A stretch of 64,000 nt of DNA, taken from assembly GCF_001421015.2 (NCBI RefSeq), contig NZ_CP013023.1, forward strand, positions 1,853,501 through 1,917,500, written 5' to 3'. The notes under the pieces are model-generated. The model was not told where the DNA came from. It ran no database searches and worked only from the letters and a program-made list of their open reading frames with translations. This document shows, piece by piece, positions 34,983 through 44,612 of this stretch; the first letter of the stretch is position 1; each line of letters starts with the position of its first letter. This DNA comes from Paenibacillus bovis. Its GTDB lineage: Bacteria > Bacillota > Bacilli > Paenibacillales > Paenibacillaceae. The position numbers and the translations under genes were made by a program.

Positions 34983-37900
34983 TTATACTTTTGGAGCAGC
35001 TTTTAGTTTCTCTGCTCTGCGTTGTTTTCGTTCCATTTTACGTGCCTGCCGCTTGTCTTTGGAACGTGCGACAACCATGTAGAGGGATGGAACTACGAAC
35101 AATGTCAGAATGGTGGAGAAGATCAGACCGAAGATAATAACGACCCCGAGCGGGCGGAACAGCAGCTCGCCGACGGTAGCGATCGGGATCATACCGACAA
35201 TCGCAGTCAGGGAAGTCAGCAGGATCGGACGGAAACGGGCGGAAGCCGCCTGGATAATCGCTTCTTTCAGTTCCATGCCTTCATGTCTGGCATCTTCGAT
35301 AAATTCAATCAGTACGATACCGTTCCGGACGACGATACCCGCGAGGGCGATAATCCCCATCACCGACATAAAACCGATCGGTGTACGTGTCAGGAACAAG
35401 CCGAGAATACCACCGGCTGCGGCCAGATAGACAGTAGTCATAATAATGAGCGGAATCGACAGGGAGTAGAACTGGATCACGATCAGAATAAAGATCAGGA
35501 ATACTGCAACGACGAACAGTTTACCCAGGTCACCGAATGTATCGGCCTGGTTGGACGTTTCACCGCCGATTTCCCATGTGTAACCTTCCGGGAAATTCAT
35601 CTGCTGCAGCTTCGGCTGGATCTCCTGCATGACTTCGGTCGCCGTGCGTCCGTTAACGTCTGCTTCAATCGTATTCACGCGCTGCAGATCATAACGATCA
35701 ATCTGCTGGATCGAGAATGTTGGTTTCATGCTGACGATCTGGGACAGTGGAATCTGTGCGCCTGCCGAGTTGGTCACATTGACCTGTTGCAGCAGTGCAG
35801 ACGGGCTGGAAGAGGTGGAACCCTTCATGTAGACTTTCATATCCACCAGATCTTCACCGTTATCAAAGTCACCGACACTCATACCGCTGCCCATCATCAG
35901 GAGAGTCTGCGTCAGATTGCTGTAGGTCACTTTGTAGCGGTCCATCGCCTGTTTGTTAACAACGAAGTCCAGTGCATAGTTGTCGATACCCATCGTATCG
36001 GTAATGCCATACGTACCTGGAGTATCACCGATAATCTGTTTGATCTGGTCCGTCAGACTGCGGATTTCTTCCAGATCATCACCCAGTATGCGGATCGATA
36101 CCGGTTTACCTACCGAGACACCAAGATCGGTTCCGCTAACGGAAGTCTGGATACCCGGATAGTCTTTTTTGAGTGCATCTGCCCACTGGTCGGTCGTCTG
36201 GCTGATATTCATGCCATGTTTACCGGTGACCAGAATCTGTCCGGCATTGGCACTGCTGCCTCCCAGTCCACTCAGGTTGGTGAACAGCTGCGGAGCGGCG
36301 CCACCGGAAGCATATGCCATATTTTCAACTTCAGGCTGCTTTTTGATCCAAGCCGCCATACTTTGTACGACCCGATCGGTTTCCTGCAGCGATGTGCCGG
36401 AAGGCAGATTCACGTTGATCGTGATCTGTGGATCTTCGGAGGTCGGGAACAGCTCCACCGGAGTGAACGCGGCCAGACCATACGCAAATGTACTGACGAC
36501 CAGACCGATCAGACCAATCAGCAGCGGACGTTTTAATACTTTTGGCATCAGGCGGTGTGCGTAACCGTTGCTGACTGCCTGGATTTGCCGTCCGAGCAGA
36601 CCGGCTGGTTTGTCGATGTGGCGTTTGCCGCGTTCGATCTGACGTTCTTCATACCATTGACGGAAGATTGGGATAATCGTCAGGGACATGATCATCGACG
36701 CCAGCATACACAGCGAGATTACTGTCGGGATCGGACGGATAAAGGCACCCATATCACCCTGCAGTACCATCAGCGGCAGGAAGGCCGAGATCGTCGCCAG
36801 TGTAGCGGTAATAATCGAAATAGCAACTTCCTTGGTTCCCTTGATCGAGGCGTCTGTTGGATTCTCACCCAAGGTGGACAGCCTTCGCTCAATATTATCG
36901 TTGACGACGACCGCGTCATCGACCAGAATCCCGAGCACGATAATCAGACCGACAATCGTAATCTGATTGAGCGTAATGCCCAGACCCGGCAGGAAGATCA
37001 GTCCGAGCGCAATCGATACCGGAATCGCCAGCGCAACGAAGCCGGCAGTCAGCAGATTCATCCCGAGCGTACAGATCAGGATAACGGCTGCGATAGCGAT
37101 CAGCATTTCCTTGATCAATCCACCGAAGATTCGTTCGACCTCGTCATTCTGCGCGAACAGAGAGACGATTTTGACATTGGCCGGAAGTGTCTTTTTAAGA
37201 GAATCCATTTTCTCGGTGAGGCGTTCATTCATGGTAGGTACGTCAGAGCCAGTCTGGCTGCTGATATCCAGTGAAATCGAAGGTACGCCATTGTAGTAGC
37301 TGAGATAGGATTCAGTCTCTTTGAGCAGCTGAACATCGGCTACATCTTTGAGATAGACAGGGATACCTGCTTCCGTCTGGAAGACAACAATATCCTTGAG
37401 CGTGTTATAGTCGGTTGCCTTATCAACCGTCAGCTGATAAGAACGGTTCTCATAAGTGAGATTACCTGTAGGGACCCGGTTATTCTCGGATTGAATCGCT
37501 TGCCGGATCGTTTCCCACGAGATATTGTACTGCTGCAGCTTGGCCATATCGAGATCGATACGCACCTGCTGATCCGGAATACCCTGGATCTCGACACTGG
37601 TGATGCCCGGTACGGACCGGAGCTGATCACGCCATGTATTCATCAGATCGCTGAGACCGTAGATATCTTCTTTGGTTTTGCCGTAGATAGCAAAGGACTG
37701 GACAAAGGTGGATGTCAGGTTATCATTGACGACCGGTGTATCGGCATCGGTCGGCAATTCTGCCTGCGCATCTTCGACTTTGCGGCGCAGCTCATTCCAT
37801 GTATCTTTGGCATTTGCATCATCCTCGGCTTGAACGGTAATCGTCGAGATTCCGTTTCCCGAGGTGGAGGAGATCGTTTTGAGATTGGTGACCTCTTTGA

Positions 37901-38105
37901 TCTTCTGCTCCAGCACTTCCGTAACGGTCTGTTCCATCAATTCCGGTGTTGCACCAGCGTATGTAGTGGTAACAAGAGCCGTTTTGACCACGATATCCGG
38001 CATAAGCTGCTTCGGCATCTGGGACAACTGCGTGACACCGAACAGAATGAGCATAACGAAGAAGAGTAAAGTGATTTTACGTTTGCGGACAAAGTAATTA
38101 ATCAT
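34983..38105 (-). CDS. RND-family efflux transporter (AcrB/SwrC type)
   Basis: The 1040-residue protein has the duplicated 12-helix layout of RND pumps with two large extracytoplasmic loops (about 40-330 and 560-860). The proton-relay acidic pair is present in TM4 (GILVDDAVVVNDNIERRL). It would exchange protons for drugs, surfactants or other amphiphiles; the Bacillus homologue SwrC exports surfactin. The start at 38105 overlaps the adaptor stop by 8 bp, so the pair is co-translated. The ATG at 38129 lacks a better site. TetR follows downstream. Confidence 0.93.
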   Translation of the reverse strand: MINYFVRKRKITLLFFVMLILFGVTQLSQMPKQLMPDIVVKTALVTTTYAGATPELMEQTVTEVLEQKIKEVTNLKTISSTSGNGISTITVQAEDDANAKDTWNELRRKVEDAQAELPTDADTPVVNDNLTSTFVQSFAIYGKTKEDIYGLSDLMNTWRDQLRSVPGITSVEIQGIPDQQVRIDLDMAKLQQYNISWETIRQAIQSENNRVPTGNLTYENRSYQLTVDKATDYNTLKDIVVFQTEAGIPVYLKDVADVQLLKETESYLSYYNGVPSISLDISSQTGSDVPTMNERLTEKMDSLKKTLPANVKIVSLFAQNDEVERIFGGLIKEMLIAIAAVILICTLGMNLLTAGFVALAIPVSIALGLIFLPGLGITLNQITIVGLIIVLGILVDDAVVVNDNIERRLSTLGENPTDASIKGTKEVAISIITATLATISAFLPLMVLQGDMGAFIRPIPTVISLCMLASMIMSLTIIPIFRQWYEERQIERGKRHIDKPAGLLGRQIQAVSNGYAHRLMPKVLKRPLLIGLIGLVVSTFAYGLAAFTPVELFPTSEDPQITINVNLPSGTSLQETDRVVQSMAAWIKKQPEVENMAYASGGAAPQLFTNLSGLGGSSANAGQILVTGKHGMNISQTTDQWADALKKDYPGIQTSVSGTDLGVSVGKPVSIRILGDDLEEIRSLTDQIKQIIGDTPGTYGITDTMGIDNYALDFVVNKQAMDRYKVTYSNLTQTLLMMGSGMSVGDFDNGEDLVDMKVYMKGSTSSSPSALLQQVNVTNSAGAQIPLSQIVSMKPTFSIQQIDRYDLQRVNTIEADVNGRTATEVMQEIQPKLQQMNFPEGYTWEIGGETSNQADTFGDLGKLFVVAVFLIFILIVIQFYSLSIPLIIMTTVYLAAAGGILGLFLTRTPIGFMSVMGIIALAGIVVRNGIVLIEFIEDARHEGMELKEAIIQAASARFRPILLTSLTAIVGMIPIATVGELLFRPLGVVIIFGLIFSTILTLFVVPSLYMVVARSKDKRQARKMERKQRRAEKLKAAPKV

Positions 38106-39591
38106 TAGCTTTGGCCCCGCTGTTCGCATTGTTGGAAGCTGCCGGAGCAGCAGCTTTGTTGTCCTGTGCCTGGCTCACTGTCAGATCATCTCCATCAAAG
38201 AGACGGTCTGAACCGCGGGTAACGACTTTATCGCCTACTTTCAGCCCGCCGGTGATTTCATAGCGGTTATTGTAGAGATTGCCGAGTTTGACGGTTGTTT
38301 TAACAGCTTTGCCCTTTACTTCCTTGAATACATACGGATCACTGCCGGAGCTGATTACCGCTTCTACAGGCAGCAGAATACCCTGTTTGGAAGAAGCCTG
38401 ACGGGAAGCACTTACGACCTGACCGGGTTTCCAGTCTGCGTTGGGGTTGCTAATGGCTACCTCAACATTGATCGAGCCTGTATTTTCGTTGGTTTGCGGA
38501 TACAGTTTGGCGACTTTGCCGGTACGGACTTCATCGTACAGACTAATGCTGACCTGCTGTCCGATTTTCCATTGGGCAATCTCGCTGTCCGGGATCGGCA
38601 GCAGTACTTTGAGGCGGTTGATTTCGCCAATACTGAATACTTCGGTACCGGCACTTACGGTTTGTCCTTCCGAGATCTGCTTGGTCAGAATCACACCGGA
38701 AGCAGGAGCTTTGAGATTGGCGCGGGACAGTTTGAGTTTGGCTGTATTAAGCGCAATGACTGCCTGATCATAGCTGGCCTGGGATTGTTCGACACCTGCC
38801 TGAGCCTGTTCTACAGCAGCATTGGCCTGTGCAACGCTGGCTTGTGCATTTTCAATACCTACCTGAGCCTGTTTGACAGCAGCAGCGGCAGAAGCACGGT
38901 CTGACTGACTTGCACCTTCGAGAATAAGGGAAAGTTGTTCCTGGGCATCTTTGAGGCTTTCACTTGCGTTGGCAAGAGTCGTCTGCGCCTGCTCGTTCTC
39001 CTGCTGGGTTAACAGCCCGTTATCGAAAAGGGTCTGTGCGCGGGTAGCGGCCGTTTTGGCCTGATCATAAGCGGTTTGTGCTTTGGTTACCGCATTTTGA
39101 GCCTGTGCTTTTTCCTGTGGACGTTTGCCGGACAATACGCCCTGTTCACTGGCACGGGCACTTTCAACCTGGGCCTGTGCAGAAGCGACGCCTGCAGCAG
39201 CCGCCTGCTGACCGGCTCTGGCATTGGTCATGGAAGCACGGGCACTTGAGAGTGCAGCCTGTGCAGCAGCAACAGATTGATTGGCATTTTCAACTTCAAG
39301 CTGAATATCTGCCGTATCCAGTTGTGCCATGACAGATCCCTTATTGACACGGTCACCGACATCACCATTTACCGAAGAGACTGTTCCATTAATCTGAAAG
39401 GAAACAGGCGTCTCATCATAAGCAGCGAGGGTGCCGGATAGATCATAAACAGCATCCAGTGATTCCTGCTTAACAGTGGCAACCTGAACGGTACTGCTTG
39501 CCGGTTCCACTGCAGCATTTTCAGTTGAACAAGCAGTCAGGCTGACTGCCAGCAGAAGTGCTGTAAAGGCCATTGGCCAGCTCTTCTTCAT
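38098..39591 (-). CDS. RND efflux adaptor (membrane fusion lipoprotein)
   Basis: The 497-residue HlyD/AcrA-like adaptor has a signal peptide ending in the lipobox SLTAC (Cys21). A biotinyl-lipoyl half (about 40-95) leads into an Ala/Gln-rich coiled-coil hairpin of about 200 residues, much longer than average. The second lipoyl half and beta-barrel follow (PASGVILTKQISEGQTVSAG). It probably couples the pump to a partner outside the membrane. AGGAGG is 11 nt upstream of the ATG. A strong promoter lies at 39652-39681 on the minus strand with a palindrome beside it. Confidence 0.92.
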   Translation of the reverse strand: MKKSWPMAFTALLLAVSLTACSTENAAVEPASSTVQVATVKQESLDAVYDLSGTLAAYDETPVSFQINGTVSSVNGDVGDRVNKGSVMAQLDTADIQLEVENANQSVAAAQAALSSARASMTNARAGQQAAAAGVASAQAQVESARASEQGVLSGKRPQEKAQAQNAVTKAQTAYDQAKTAATRAQTLFDNGLLTQQENEQAQTTLANASESLKDAQEQLSLILEGASQSDRASAAAAVKQAQVGIENAQASVAQANAAVEQAQAGVEQSQASYDQAVIALNTAKLKLSRANLKAPASGVILTKQISEGQTVSAGTEVFSIGEINRLKVLLPIPDSEIAQWKIGQQVSISLYDEVRTGKVAKLYPQTNENTGSINVEVAISNPNADWKPGQVVSASRQASSKQGILLPVEAVISSGSDPYVFKEVKGKAVKTTVKLGNLYNNRYEITGGLKVGDKVVTRGSDRLFDGDDLTVSQAQDNKAAAPAASNNANSGAKAND

Positions 39592-39651
39592 AATTTCAGT
39601 ATCCTCCTCTAAACTCCCCAGTTTTTTTTGTACTCTCTAGTTCATGGGTGA

Positions 39652-39681
39652 ATTATAGAATCAATCCACACTACTTGTCAA
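39652..39681 (-). promoter_or_regulatory. sigma-A promoter of the efflux operon
   Basis: On the minus strand TTGACA (39681-39676), an 18-bp spacer and TATAAT (39657-39652) precede the adaptor gene by about 60 bp. Confidence 0.8.
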
Positions 39682-39685
39682 TTGT

Positions 39686-39698
39686 AACAACGGTCGTT
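39686..39698. promoter_or_regulatory. candidate TetR operator
   Basis: AACAACGGTCGTT is a near-palindrome (AACRACSGTYGTT) five bases upstream of the -35 element, where a TetR dimer could block polymerase. Confidence 0.45.
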
Positions 39699-39865
39699 TT
39701 TTATGTACTCAATCCCGGGATGTAGATTCCAGCTATCAAAAATAAGACCTCAAACCGATGTTAAACTAAAAGCACTTCTATATAGGAAGAAATGCGCTGG
39801 AGTTCTTTTGCAGCGGTTGTGCATTTTTAATGAAAGAAAAAGAGACGAATATTGTGAATATTGTG

Positions 39866-39892
39866 TGACCGAAGGTCAGTTTGTTGTATAAT
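39866..39892 (+). promoter_or_regulatory. promoter region of the small membrane-protein gene
   Basis: A perfect -10 TATAAT lies at 39887-39892. A palindrome TGACCGAAGGTCA at 39866-39878 overlaps where the -35 should be and could bind a regulator; the -35 itself is poor. Confidence 0.45.
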
Positions 39893-39926
39893 CGAGATAC
39901 AAAATATGGAAGGAATGGTGTTGCGC

Positions 39927-40085
39927 ATGAGACCGGATGAAGATCGGAACAGACAGCATGATGGCGAGGAGCAACCTCAGTACCTGGCTGTAAAGCCGCC
40001 CATATTACGTGAACGGATGCAATTACTGATCGCAGCGGTGCTCCTTGTAGCTGTTGCGGTTTTACTGATCGAATGGCAGTGGTAG
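39927..40085 (+). CDS. small single-pass membrane protein
   Basis: A 52-residue protein: a charged N-terminal half (MRPDEDRNRQHDGEEQPQ), a short linker, then a C-terminal hydrophobic helix (LLIAAVLLVAVAVLLIEWQW). It is probably tail-anchored with its N-terminus inside. A -10 box upstream and a perfect terminator just downstream (40121) frame it as a one-gene unit. The ribosome site is modest (GGAAGGA, about 12 nt away), and GTG or TTG starts a few codons earlier are possible. It lies between the divergent adaptor and TolC-like genes. Function unknown. Confidence 0.6.
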   Translation: MRPDEDRNRQHDGEEQPQYLAVKPPILRERMQLLIAAVLLVAVAVLLIEWQW

Positions 40086-40120
40086 TCTGAACAGGGAAGT
40101 GTATCACAGGTATCATTTAT

Positions 40121-40157
40121 GCGGGATTCTGGGTATAAAGCAGAATCCTGCTTTTTG
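40121..40157 (+). terminator. terminator of the small membrane-protein gene
   Basis: GCGGGATTCTG and CAGAATCCTGC, a perfect 11-bp stem, followed by T5. Confidence 0.9.
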
Positions 40158-40427
40158 GAATGTAGAGAAACGGCAGCGCCTGGAATGGAGAAAGAAGGCA
40201 GAGCGGATAGTAGTGAATACCAAGCTGTTTGGTGTAGTCTCATCCGCCAAAGTGGGTTATACTAAGAGGTGGGCCTTTTAAAAGTTTACCTCATTTCTAA
40301 CGATTATGGTTGATTTATTTCGTTAGGAATGCTAAATTAATTTTATTAGGAATACTAAATGTTTTTGATTTTTCTACTCGGTCAGTTATATTATTTGATG
40401 AAATATAGGAAAGAAGGTTATTCGGAT

Positions 40428-41705
40428 ATGAAAAAAGGAATGGTAGGTGCTTCTGTGTTTGCAATGCTGCTTGCAGCAGCGCAGCCGGCGGTACTTGTAC
40501 ACGCAGCAGATAGCACAACGGCAACAACAACCACTACAACGAATGGAACAACACCAACAGCAGACGCTACAGTAACAGAACAAGCCAAGTCTCAAATCTC
40601 CGGTGTAAGAGAGCCGAAAAAAGTAGACAGCCTGAATCTGGAGAAAGTGATTGATCTGGCGATCAATGACTCTTACAATCTGGAACTTCTGCAGCTCAAA
40701 TATAAAGTACTGGATCAACAAAATGCCAGCCTTGGTATCGACTATGTCGACTATACCAACGCTTCTCCGGGTCTGACATATACACCGAAAAAAGGCAGTA
40801 ATGAAGTAGAACTGTCCCAGGGTTCCCAGACTGGCCAGACACTGGAAGACAATCTGCGCGATCTGGATACCCAGAAGCTGAACACACAGCTGCAGGTAGA
40901 TGAAGCCAAGGAAGGTACAAGACTGGCAATGACCGGTCAATATGTACAGCTTCTGTCTTACCAGAAACAAATCTCTTTGTCCCAGGAGCATATCCAGGTA
41001 CTGACTCGTGATCTGCAGCGTGCACAGACTCTGCAATCTCTTGGTTCCGGTACGCAGGAAGATATCGATACTGCCGACCGTGCACTCAAAACAGAGCAGG
41101 ATAACCTGACAACTCTCAAGGATACGTACCAGAAAACACTAGCAACCCTGTGTTATGATCTGGGTATCGTGTACGATCCGAATCTGCCACTGGAGCCTAT
41201 CAAAGTAACATTGGAGCCAGCTCCTAAAGTAGACGCGGATACACTGCTAGGCAAATCCTACCAGATCCAGTCTCTGGGTAACAGTGTAGCCAAAGCGCGT
41301 ACAGACGAAGACAAAAAAATTACCGGTAACAGCTTTGACGAGCAGGCGCTGAAAGCTACAAGACAGATTGCCGAGCAGCAGCTGGAACAAGGTAAAGTAA
41401 CATATGCCAAAGCGATTCAAACCAATCTGCAGGATATGGACACAGCCTTCAAGGATGTTCAGACTTCCCAGCGTCTGGCACAGGATGCCAACGTCGATGG
41501 CGTGAACATGCAGATCCGCTATAATGCTGGCGTAACTACCAAGTACGATATGGAAAAACACCAGTATCAGGTAGATGCAGCACAGGCCAAAGCCGAACTG
41601 ACACTGATGCAGTACTTTGTACAACAAGCCAAAGTAAAAGCAATGAGCAACGGTTATATCGCGAACAGCAGTGCTTCCGGAGCATCCGCTTCTGCCGGAA
41701 ACTAA
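40428..41705 (+). CDS. TolC-like (outer-membrane efflux protein family) secreted protein
   Basis: The 425-residue protein starts with a clear signal peptide (MKKGMVGASVFAMLLAAAQP, cut after VHA) and a Thr-rich linker. Two long alpha-helical, Gln/Asp/Leu-rich segments follow, as in the coiled-coil barrel of TolC (DKKSLNLEKVIDLA-type start near residue 70). TolC proteins form outer-membrane tunnels, yet this genome otherwise looks monoderm. It lies divergent from the adaptor and RND pump genes, so the three could form a tripartite system. I chose ATG 40428 because AGAAGG lies 10 nt upstream and the signal peptide then begins correctly. Confidence 0.8.
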   Translation: MKKGMVGASVFAMLLAAAQPAVLVHAADSTTATTTTTTNGTTPTADATVTEQAKSQISGVREPKKVDSLNLEKVIDLAINDSYNLELLQLKYKVLDQQNASLGIDYVDYTNASPGLTYTPKKGSNEVELSQGSQTGQTLEDNLRDLDTQKLNTQLQVDEAKEGTRLAMTGQYVQLLSYQKQISLSQEHIQVLTRDLQRAQTLQSLGSGTQEDIDTADRALKTEQDNLTTLKDTYQKTLATLCYDLGIVYDPNLPLEPIKVTLEPAPKVDADTLLGKSYQIQSLGNSVAKARTDEDKKITGNSFDEQALKATRQIAEQQLEQGKVTYAKAIQTNLQDMDTAFKDVQTSQRLAQDANVDGVNMQIRYNAGVTTKYDMEKHQYQVDAAQAKAELTLMQYFVQQAKVKAMSNGYIANSSASGASASAGN

Positions 41706-41740
41706 GCATCGTTCGGTTAGATCTGATAAATAACAAACAA

Positions 41741-41772
41741 AAAACGCCTGTCCATTGGACAGGTGTTTTTTT
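41741..41772. terminator. bidirectional terminator
   Basis: ACGCCTGTCC and GGACAGGTGT with a 3-base loop, flanked by A and T runs, between the convergent TolC-like and MFS genes. Confidence 0.92.
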
Positions 41773-41892
41773 GCGTTAAATCTTATTCAGCTGTGATGAA
41801 TATTCATATCCAGCATTAGTATACGTCGGCAGAAGTGCTTCTCTAATTTGAGAACGGGAGCAAAATAAAAAATCCTGTATATCAGGGCTCGG

Positions 41893-43155
41893 TTATGCTG
41901 AAGCTCCATTTGTCCATTCATTGAGTTTGCGGTCCGAAGGCAGCAAGAACGTCAGGGCACCTAGTAATGGAAGGAAGCTGCACAGCTGCATAACCGGCGA
42001 AATTCCGATCGAATCGATCCAGCTGCCCAGCACAAGCGCACCGACACCACCTAATCCAAAAGCCAATCCGGTGATCAGACCGGATACAGTGCCGATCCGG
42101 CCGGGCACCAGCATCTGTGCATAGACGACAGTGACAGAAAAGCTGGAAGTGATAATAAATCCGATAATCGCTAACAAAATACCGGTCCATAGCAGATTGG
42201 CATAAGGCAGTAGCAAGGCGAGCGGCACTGCGCCGGCCATGGACAGGAAGATCAGATTCCGTTTGCCAAAACGATCCGCCAGTGGACCACCGAAAAAGGT
42301 ACCGACAGCTCCGGCAGCCAGGAACAGAAACACATACAACTGGGCATCACCTACGCCCAACCCGAACTGCTCGATCAGGTTAAAGCTGTAATAGCTTCCG
42401 ATCGAAGAGACATACCACGAGCGTACGAATACGAGCAGGATCAGAATCACCATCGCAAAAGCGATCCGGCTGCGTAGCTCCGGACGAATCTTCTCGGCAG
42501 TCTGGCGCTTTTTGTGCAGGTTCTCATTTTTCAAAGCGCCTCCATACCAGCGGGCAATCAGCAGCTGTACCAGAATACCGAGAGCAGCTACGCCGGTGAA
42601 TCCAATCGCTCCGAATTGTCCATAAGGTACAAAGATCAGCGTTGTCAGCAGCGGAGCGAGCGATTGCCCGGCATTACCACCGACCTGAAAAATAGACTGG
42701 GCCAGGCCGCGGCGATCACCGGAAGCCAGATGAGAGACCTTGGAACCTTCTGGATGAAAAGTAGCAGATCCCAAACCGACAAAAACAACAGCGATCAGTA
42801 CAGCGGTATAGGAACCGGCGAGTGCGAGCAGCAGCATACCGGTAAAAGTAAAAGCCATACCGATCGGCAGCAGTGCCGGGGTAGGCCGTTTATCCGAGAA
42901 CAGACCGATAAACGGCTGCATAATGGAAGCAGTAAAATTAATCGTAAACGCAATCCAGCCAATCTGCGTATAGTTGAGATTCATCGTCTCTTTCAGAATC
43001 GGAAAGATAGCCGGAATCACGGACTGCATGGAATCATTGAACAGGTGAACCAGTGAAATGGCCAGCAGAACGCCAAATATGGTCTGATTGGCAGCAGGCG
43101 GGATATTCCGCTTTTTGGCTTTGGTAGCAGAAGAGGATGCCGTTGGAAAAGACAA
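41893..43155 (-). CDS. fsr: MFS efflux transporter, fosmidomycin-resistance (Fsr) type
   Basis: The 420-residue, 12-helix transporter matches E. coli Fsr along its length. Recognisable segments are AISLVHLFNDSMQSVIPAI, SATFHPEGSKVSHLASGDRR and GLAQSIFQVGGNAGQSLAPL. It should export fosmidomycin or similar compounds by proton antiport. The start is TTG at 43155 with AAGGAG 8 nt upstream. It is a single-gene unit sharing a terminator with the TolC-like gene. Confidence 0.88.
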   Translation of the reverse strand: MSFPTASSSATKAKKRNIPPAANQTIFGVLLAISLVHLFNDSMQSVIPAIFPILKETMNLNYTQIGWIAFTINFTASIMQPFIGLFSDKRPTPALLPIGMAFTFTGMLLLALAGSYTAVLIAVVFVGLGSATFHPEGSKVSHLASGDRRGLAQSIFQVGGNAGQSLAPLLTTLIFVPYGQFGAIGFTGVAALGILVQLLIARWYGGALKNENLHKKRQTAEKIRPELRSRIAFAMVILILLVFVRSWYVSSIGSYYSFNLIEQFGLGVGDAQLYVFLFLAAGAVGTFFGGPLADRFGKRNLIFLSMAGAVPLALLLPYANLLWTGILLAIIGFIITSSFSVTVVYAQMLVPGRIGTVSGLITGLAFGLGGVGALVLGSWIDSIGISPVMQLCSFLPLLGALTFLLPSDRKLNEWTNGASA

Positions 43156-43646
43156 GGGACAGGACTCCTTTTAAATAAAATAATAAACAGATCAAAAGCA
43201 GTAATGCTCTTCATCGCAGGTATAATCTGTATTTCAGTATATCAGAATTTGATTCGTTGCTGAGAGCAAAGCGCAAAATACTTTGTGTGACAAGTAAAAA
43301 AAGGAAGAAAAGGATAGCAAGAAGGATATAACGGTATTGCAGGTGCCTCCAGCAATATAGATGTCGCTGCAGGAGGAATTCTGCGATCATGCTGTATAAG
43401 GATTCTTTTATAGCAAAACGCATCCATGTGCACAATGGCACCGGATGCGCTTAATGATTATTTAAAAGAAAGAATCTATCGCAATACCATACACAATGCG
43501 TATGCTGTGAAGAACATGTATTGTCAAATACAAGTGAAGTGCATATATGCAGTCCTGACTATTATCAGAACAACCAGAAAACCAGAAGCATCATCCAGTT
43601 GCTTTCCAGCCAGAGATCACTTTGTGATGTGGTAAGGTCGATTCAA
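43156..43646. other. non-coding gap between fsr and the IspA-type gene
   Basis: About 490 bp. Short open frames here lack ribosome sites and protein-like composition. It must hold the fsr promoter, but I see no strong hexamers, repeats or hairpins. Confidence 0.5.
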
Positions 43647-44612
43647 TCAGGAACGGTCCAGCATTTTTACGACGGCTTCCGGTTTGAGTATTTCGGCCAG
43701 CTTTTCCAGTGCTGTCAGATACAGAAATCCATTACCTTCCGCACGAGGGGAATAGCCCAGAGGAATCGTACGCCGAACGAGCTGAGCATACAGCTCAGGC
43801 TCGGTCAGTTCACGTTCAAAGCTGCGGTTAGCAATGATTTTGATCAGGGCCATCGCTCCGGATACATGCGGCGTCGCCATAGATGTACCACTCAATGTGG
43901 CATATTTGCCATCCAGATAGGTAGACAGAATATCTTCGCCTGGTGCGACCAGATCGACCTCGGTATTGGTATTGGAAAATTCGGACGACTGTTTGGACAG
44001 ATTGACCGAGCCTACGCTGATCACTTCGTTATAGTAGCCGGGATAGCCGTATTCATCGGTAGATTCCTGATTGTCTCCTTCATTGCCTGCAGCGCAGATC
44101 ACCAGAATATTCTGTGCGACCGCGGCCTGGATCGCTTCATGCATAGCGGGTACATCTTCCGGACCGCCGAGTGACATGGAGATAATATCCACTTTTTGCT
44201 CTACTGCATAATGGATTCCGTTAATAATCCATTCATACTGTCCTGAACCCTGACGATCCAGTACTTTGAGGATCAGCAGATTTGCTTCGGGAGCCACACC
44301 GACTACTCCGGAATCATTGGCAATACCGGCAATCGTGCCAGCCACATGAGTACCATGACCATTATAGTCTTCATAGATATCCGGGTTCCCCTCATCGTCT
44401 CCTGTAAAGTTGCGTCCTCCCTGAATTCTGCCCTGCAGATCCGGATGGTCAGTATCACAGCCTGTATCCAGAATCGCGATCGTAATACCTTCTCCGCGGC
44501 TTTGTTCCCATACCTCTGGAGCTTGAATCAGGGATACTCCCTGTGGCGTCTCATGTACCTGTTCTGCCTGAGTAACAACCTGGAAAGGAATAACTCTCAT
44601 TTGACCTGCCAT
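43647..44612 (-). CDS. ispA: intracellular subtilisin-family serine protease
   Basis: The 321-residue S8 protease has a full catalytic triad: Asp49 (AILDTGCD), His86 (NGHGTHVAG) and Ser244 (SGTSMATPH), with oxyanion Asn176 (CAAGNEGD). There is no signal peptide, and the short N-terminal extension with the IPF motif (RVIPF) blocks the active site until cleaved, as in Bacillus IspA. It degrades cytoplasmic protein during stationary phase or nutrient stress. AGGAGG is 8 nt upstream. A TnrA/GlnR box lies in the shared upstream region with the allantoinase operon. Confidence 0.94.
   Translation of the reverse strand: MAGQMRVIPFQVVTQAEQVHETPQGVSLIQAPEVWEQSRGEGITIAILDTGCDTDHPDLQGRIQGGRNFTGDDEGNPDIYEDYNGHGTHVAGTIAGIANDSGVVGVAPEANLLILKVLDRQGSGQYEWIINGIHYAVEQKVDIISMSLGGPEDVPAMHEAIQAAVAQNILVICAAGNEGDNQESTDEYGYPGYYNEVISVGSVNLSKQSSEFSNTNTEVDLVAPGEDILSTYLDGKYATLSGTSMATPHVSGAMALIKIIANRSFERELTEPELYAQLVRRTIPLGYSPRAEGNGFLYLTALEKLAEILKPEAVVKMLDRS

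Noticed and set aside
35022..36536. 504-residue plus-strand frame inside the RND gene
   Set aside because: Antisense shadow of a clearly coding RND pump; low-quality composition.
43426..43635. 69-residue frame downstream of ispA
   Set aside because: No ribosome site; codon pattern not protein-like.
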